A stretch of DNA of 64,000 nucleotides from the NCBI RefSeq assembly GCF_025499465.1, contig NZ_JAIMCA010000004.1:434001-498000 (forward strand), read 5' to 3'. How positions within the stretch are numbered: position 1 is the stretch's first letter; each line of letters opens with the position of its first letter. Shown piece by piece: positions 60,506 to 64,000 of the stretch. A model generated the notes under the pieces. It did not search any database and was not told the DNA's origin. It saw nothing but the letters and a program-made list of their open reading frames with translations. A program made the translations under genes and the position numbers. This DNA is from Allobosea sp. BH3 (GTDB lineage Bacteria; Pseudomonadota; Alphaproteobacteria; Rhizobiales; Beijerinckiaceae).

Positions 60506-62083
60506 TCACTTCTTCTTCCCCCCGAACGGCCCGCCCAAGCCCGGCAGGCCACCGCCGCCAAGGCCCGGCAGCTTCGGCATCATGCCGGCCGGCGGCGTGA
60601 CGCCCTTCGGCAGGCCGGGGAAACCGCCCGGCGGCAGCGAAGGCAGCCCGCCGCCCGCGCCGAGCTGCTTCTGCAGCGCCTCGAGCTGGGCCGGGTCCAT
60701 CTTGGAGGGATCGGGCATGCCGGGCGGCAGTCCACCGCCGCCGAGCCCGAACATCGAGCCCAGCTTGCCGAGCATGCCGCCCTTCTGCTTGCTCATTGTC
60801 TTCATCATGTCGGCCATGCCGCGATGCATCTTGAGCAGCTTGTTGATCTGCTCCGCCGACGTGCCGGAACCGGCCGCAATACGCTTTTTGCGGCTGTTCT
60901 TGAGCAGATCAGGGTTCTTCCGCTCCGCCGGCGTCATCGAGTCGATCGCCGCAATCATGCGCTTGAACATCTTGTCGCCGACACCTGAGCTGGCGAGTTG
61001 CGCCTGCGCCTGCTTCATGCCCGGAAGCATGCCCATCACGCCGCCGATGCCGCCCATCTTCTCCATCTGCTGCAGCTGGGCGCGCATGTCGGAGAGGTCG
61101 AACTGCCCCTTGGCCATGCGCTGCGCAGTCGCCTGCGCCTGCTCGGCATCGATCGTCAGCGCCGCCTTCTCGACGAGCGAGACGATGTCGCCCATGCCGA
61201 GGATGCGGTTGGCGACGCGCGAGGGATGGAACTCCTCCAGCGCATCGGTCTTCTCGCCGGTGCCGACGAGCTTGATCGGCTTGCCAGTGACAGCGCGCAT
61301 CGAGAGCGCCGCGCCGCCGCGCGAATCGCCATCCATGCGGGTCAGCACGATGCCGGTCAGCCCGACGCGGCCGTCGAAGGCGCGCGCCGTGTTGACGGCA
61401 TCCTGGCCGGTCAGCGCATCCGCGACCAGCAGCACTTCATGGGGATCGGTCGCCGCCTTGACCTCGGCGACCTCGGCCATCAGCGCCTCGTCGAGCGTGA
61501 CGCGGCCGGCCGTGTCGAGCATCACGACGTCGTAGCCGCCGAGGCGCCCGGCCTCGATCGCGCGGCGGGCGATCTGGACGGCCGACTGCCCGGCGACGAT
61601 CGGCAGCGTCTGCACGCCGACCTGCTGGCCGAGGATGGCAAGCTGCTCCATCGCAGCGGGGCGCCGCGTATCGAGCGACGCCATCAGGACCTTCTTCTTG
61701 TCCCGGTCGGTCAGGCGCTTAGCGATCTTGGCGGTCGAGGTCGTCTTGCCCGAGCCCTGGAGGCCAACCATCAGGATCGGCACCGGCGGGACTGAGGCGA
61801 GCGAGATCGCCTCGCCCTCGCCACCGAGCGTGTCGATCAGCACGTCGTTGACAATCTTGATGACCTGCTGGCCGGGCGTGATCGACTTCAGAACCTCGGC
61901 GCCGACAGCGCGTTCTCTGACCTTGTCGGTAAAGCTGCGCACGACCTCGAGCGCGACGTCCGCCTCCAGCAGCGCGCGACGCACTTCGCGCAGCGCGGCG
62001 TTGACGTCTTCCTCGGTCAACGCGCCCCTGCGGGTAAGCCCCGAAAGGATGCCGGAGAGTCTGTCGCTCAGCGTGCCGAACAT
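60506..62083 (-). CDS. ffh: Signal recognition particle protein Ffh
   Basis: This 525-residue GTPase binds 4.5S RNA and signal sequences. It has the N domain, the G domain (MVGLQGSGKTTSTAKIAKRL, DTAGRVTLDEALM, TRMDGDSRGGAAL) and the Met-rich M domain (MGGIGGVMGMLPGMKQAQA, KMHRGMADMMKTM), ending in a Gly/Pro-rich tail. The ATG is at 62083; the preceding frame is not conserved. It heads the ffh-rpsP-rimM-HAD-trmD run. Confidence 0.97.
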   Translation of the reverse strand: MFGTLSDRLSGILSGLTRRGALTEEDVNAALREVRRALLEADVALEVVRSFTDKVRERAVGAEVLKSITPGQQVIKIVNDVLIDTLGGEGEAISLASVPPVPILMVGLQGSGKTTSTAKIAKRLTDRDKKKVLMASLDTRRPAAMEQLAILGQQVGVQTLPIVAGQSAVQIARRAIEAGRLGGYDVVMLDTAGRVTLDEALMAEVAEVKAATDPHEVLLVADALTGQDAVNTARAFDGRVGLTGIVLTRMDGDSRGGAALSMRAVTGKPIKLVGTGEKTDALEEFHPSRVANRILGMGDIVSLVEKAALTIDAEQAQATAQRMAKGQFDLSDMRAQLQQMEKMGGIGGVMGMLPGMKQAQAQLASSGVGDKMFKRMIAAIDSMTPAERKNPDLLKNSRKKRIAAGSGTSAEQINKLLKMHRGMADMMKTMSKQKGGMLGKLGSMFGLGGGGLPPGMPDPSKMDPAQLEALQKQLGAGGGLPSLPPGGFPGLPKGVTPPAGMMPKLPGLGGGGLPGLGGPFGGKKK

Positions 62084-62263
62084 GCGGACCTGCTTGCTTG
62101 CCTCAGGAAACCGGCACCGCCAGAACTGCATCGCCAAGCGGTTTCGCGCCCGAGGGCGCAGACGCGCTGTCGGGCGTTGACCTCCGGGCTCATGGAAGCG
62201 ACTAAGGCGCGGCCCGGTCGGCGGATGTGGTTTCGGCGATGTCGGCGAAACGGATGGCCGGAC

Positions 62264-62292
62264 TTAAAGCGGAAGAATGTGGCGAAAGTCAA
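62264..62292 (-). promoter_or_regulatory. Candidate promoter of the ffh operon
   Basis: On the minus strand TTGACT (62292-62287) and CTTTAA (62269-62264) are 17 nt apart. This would give a leader of about 175 nt before ffh. The rest of the 310-bp gap (62084-62393) holds no gene that I can support; the other side carries the start region of the secreted-protein gene. Confidence 0.45.
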
Positions 62293-62393
62293 GTTTCGGG
62301 GACAATCGCCGCCGCTCGCGCCGGCTGCGATTGCATCCGACTCCACACTACCGCAATCCTGCACCGCTTGATTTGCACGCCGAAGGATAGACG

Positions 62394-62816
62394 ATGCCTT
62401 GCCTCTTTAGAACGATCCTGCCTGCCGCTGTCGGGGCCATCATCGTCTCGACCTCGGCTCTCGCCCAACCCTGCGCCAGCAACTTCAAGGTTGACGGCGT
62501 ACCGATGGTCACGGGCCTGAGCTATCGCACCTGGGATCTCGTCAGCCGGCCGCCTGCCACCGTCCTCAAGGACCTCGCCGCCGCCGTTTCGGCAGAAGGT
62601 TTCGCCGATATGCGTATCGACAAGTCGACCAGCGCCGTCGTCGCCATTCAGGAGACCTCAGGCTCGGGCCGTCCGCAGACGCTCCGCATCACGGCTCGCA
62701 AGAACGGCAAGAGCACGCGGGTCGATGCCGTCTTCGTCGTCCAGGCGGGGCAGGTCGCGCCGGAAGATTATGTTCGCAAGGCATTCTGCCGCGTCATCGA
62801 CGGCGCACGCGGCTGA
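62394..62816 (+). CDS. Secreted protein of unknown function
   Basis: This 140-residue protein has a signal peptide (cleavage near SALAQ) and a mature part of alternating strands and one helix (RPPATVLKDLAAAVSAEG) with two Cys (QPCASN and FCRVID) that could pair. The ATG at 62394 follows GAAGGA. The family is not recognised. It is upstream of the CAP-domain gene on the same strand (70-bp gap). Confidence 0.65.
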   Translation: MPCLFRTILPAAVGAIIVSTSALAQPCASNFKVDGVPMVTGLSYRTWDLVSRPPATVLKDLAAAVSAEGFADMRIDKSTSAVVAIQETSGSGRPQTLRITARKNGKSTRVDAVFVVQAGQVAPEDYVRKAFCRVIDGARG

Positions 62817-62886
62817 TCGTGCGGCGGCCCTAGAATGGCCCCGATCCGGCGGCATCGCTGCTCAACCGATTCGAGATGACGCCAGA

Positions 62887-63447
62887 ATGAAACGCCACAC
62901 AGCCCTGTCCCTGCTGATTTCTGCCATCCTCCTCGCGGGCTGCGCCGGCGACGCGCGCCGTGAAGGGCCGATCACCCCGGGCGCGGCGGAGAAGCTTGCC
63001 GCCGTCTCGCTCGATCCGGCCTCGGCGGGGCGCATCCTGAATGCCTATCGTGCGAGCCACGGCCTCGGCCCCGTCAGGCCCGACCCGCGGCTGATGGGCA
63101 TGGCGCAGCGCCAGGCGGATGCGATGGCGAAGTCGAACTCCCTGTCGCATGACGCCGCCGGCGCCTTCGCCGCCCGCGTCGAGTCGGCCGGCCTGAATGG
63201 CGCCCGCGCGGCGGAGAACATCGGCGCGGGCTATTTCTCGACCGAGGAGGCCTTCACAGGCTGGCGGCAGTCTTCGGCGCACAACGCCAACCTGCTGATG
63301 CGCGAGGCGACCCGCTACGGCATCGCGCTGGCCAAGGACCCGCGCACGAGCTACGGCGCCTGGTGGGCGCTGGTCGTGGCGGCCGATCCCGAGCCGCGGC
63401 GCGAGATCAGCGCAGGCCCCTTTGGCTCGGCCGGCAGCATCCGCTGA
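62887..63447 (+). CDS. CAP-domain lipoprotein
   Basis: This 186-residue protein has a lipoprotein signal with the lipobox LLAGC and a CAP/SCP domain: ILNAYRASHGLGPVRPDPRLMGMAQRQADAM (in part), LSHDAAGAFAARV, AENIGAGYFSTEEAFTGWRQSSAHNANLLM (in part) and YGIALAKDP. The His and Glu of the CAP cavity (SLSH, AENI, AHN) are present. The role of bacterial CAP lipoproteins is mostly unknown. Confidence 0.9.
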   Translation: MKRHTALSLLISAILLAGCAGDARREGPITPGAAEKLAAVSLDPASAGRILNAYRASHGLGPVRPDPRLMGMAQRQADAMAKSNSLSHDAAGAFAARVESAGLNGARAAENIGAGYFSTEEAFTGWRQSSAHNANLLMREATRYGIALAKDPRTSYGAWWALVVAADPEPRREISAGPFGSAGSIR

Positions 63448-63465
63448 GCCTGCCTCACAGAGTTC

Positions 63466-63578
63466 AGCCCTCATCCTGAGGAGGCCCGGAGGGCCGTCTC
63501 GAAGGATGGTCCAGTTGGTTCCGGACCTCCTGAAGCATCCTTCGAGACGCCGCTTCGCGGCTCCTCAGGATGAGGGCT
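63466..63578. repeat. Dispersed palindromic repeat (AGCCCTCATCCTGAGG type), copy 2
   Basis: The ends AGCCCTCATCCTGAGG and CCTCAGGATGAGGGCT are exact inverses, as in the copy at 53146-53266, and the inner CATCCTTCGAGACG also recurs. The centre differs from copy 1. Confidence 0.8.
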
Positions 63579-63663
63579 TAGCCTTGCCGCTTTCACCAAG
63601 CTTACCCCTTTACAAGGCGCCCCATCTGGTGATGGCTCTCGCCTTTACAGGGAGAGCCCCGTC

Positions 63664-64000
63664 ATGACCTTCGAAGCCTGGGCTGCATTCGCCGCCGCCA
63701 CCGCCGTACTGCTGGTGATCCCCGGCCCGACCATCCTGCTCGTCATCTCCTATGCGCTCGGCCAGGGCTGGCGCACCGCCCTGCCGACCGCGATCGGCGT
63801 GGCGCTCGGCGACTTCACGGCAATGACGCTCTCCATGCTCGGCGTCGGCGCCTTGCTGGCGACATCGGCCTTCGTGTTCACCGCCTTGAAGTGGATCGGC
63901 GCCGCCTATCTGATCTGGCTCGGCATCAAGCTCTTCCGGGCGGGCGGCTCGCTCGATGCCAAGCCGCGCGAGGATGCCGTCTCGGGCTGGAAGATGCTGG
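63664..64000 (+). CDS. LysE-family translocator, 3' partial
   Basis: The gene starts at 63664 after AGGGAGAG and runs past the window end; 112 residues are visible. It shows the LysE/RhtB pattern: LLVIPGPTILLVISYALGQGWRTALPTAIGVALGD (in part) with the first hydrophobic helices, then LKWIGAAYLIWLGIKLFR. Members export amino acids or other small metabolites; the substrate is unknown. Confidence 0.9.
   Translation, partial: MTFEAWAAFAAATAVLLVIPGPTILLVISYALGQGWRTALPTAIGVALGDFTAMTLSMLGVGALLATSAFVFTALKWIGAAYLIWLGIKLFRAGGSLDAKPREDAVSGWKML

Overview
The window is a piece of a GC-rich alphaproteobacterial chromosome. It looks like a member of Hyphomicrobiales (Rhizobiales), possibly Bosea or a relative; the genus is a guess. 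Support comes from a thioredoxin reductase gene followed by an LsrB/VtlR-type LysR regulator and a probable AbcR-family (alpha-r15) small RNA, a DnaG primase whose zinc ligands are replaced in the way I recall from this order, an ffh-rpsP-rimM-trmD cluster, and many order-typical palindromic intergenic repeats.

Region 1 (1-5366) is unlike the rest. It is AT-rich and consists of a 5'-cut DUF262/DUF1524 (GmrSD-type) nuclease gene, a palindrome-rich AT island, a serine recombinase, an unknown membrane-anchored protein, an XRE repressor and a tyrosine integrase. The integrase abuts the 3' end of a tRNA-Ile2(CAU) gene at 5367-5442. This is the tRNA-proximal end of an integrative element carrying a probable defence gene; its far end lies left of the window.

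Region 2 (5443-20000) is core chromosome: a chemotaxis receptor, acyl-CoA thioesterase, MFS transporter, PfpI/DJ-1 and HlyU-like proteins, YjbQ, an orphan Tae4-like amidase, rpoD, dnaG, a YqeY protein, carA and a prephenate/arogenate dehydrogenase. Region 3 (20000-32450) holds a truncated haemoglobin, a divergent LysR/DMT-exporter pair, a cold-shock gene with a clear promoter and long leader, a cyclopropane fatty acid synthase, several methyltransferases, small secreted proteins, an AztD-like periplasmic zinc chaperone under a Zur-box-like palindrome, and an amidohydrolase. Region 4 (32600-46440) has carB, greA, marC, an Lrp regulator, the ELM1-like protein, trxB-lsrB-AbcR, a flavin reductase, ogt, msrP and leuB. 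Region 5 (46600-64000) has solute-binding proteins, RidA, a lytic transglycosylase, SemiSWEET, a sugar dehydrogenase, an enoyl-CoA hydratase, an aspartate-type aminotransferase, the trmD-HAD-rimM-rpsP-ffh cluster, a CAP-domain lipoprotein and a LysE exporter cut by the window end.

The three items most worth following are: (i) the element in tRNA-Ile2, with its palindrome-dense AT island and paired inverted repeats between divergent genes; (ii) the trxB-lsrB-AbcR unit, where a perfect T-N11-A LysR-type box is centred about 65 nt before the inferred sRNA start; (iii) the AztD gene, which sits apart from any zinc ABC transporter but has its own Zur-like operator.
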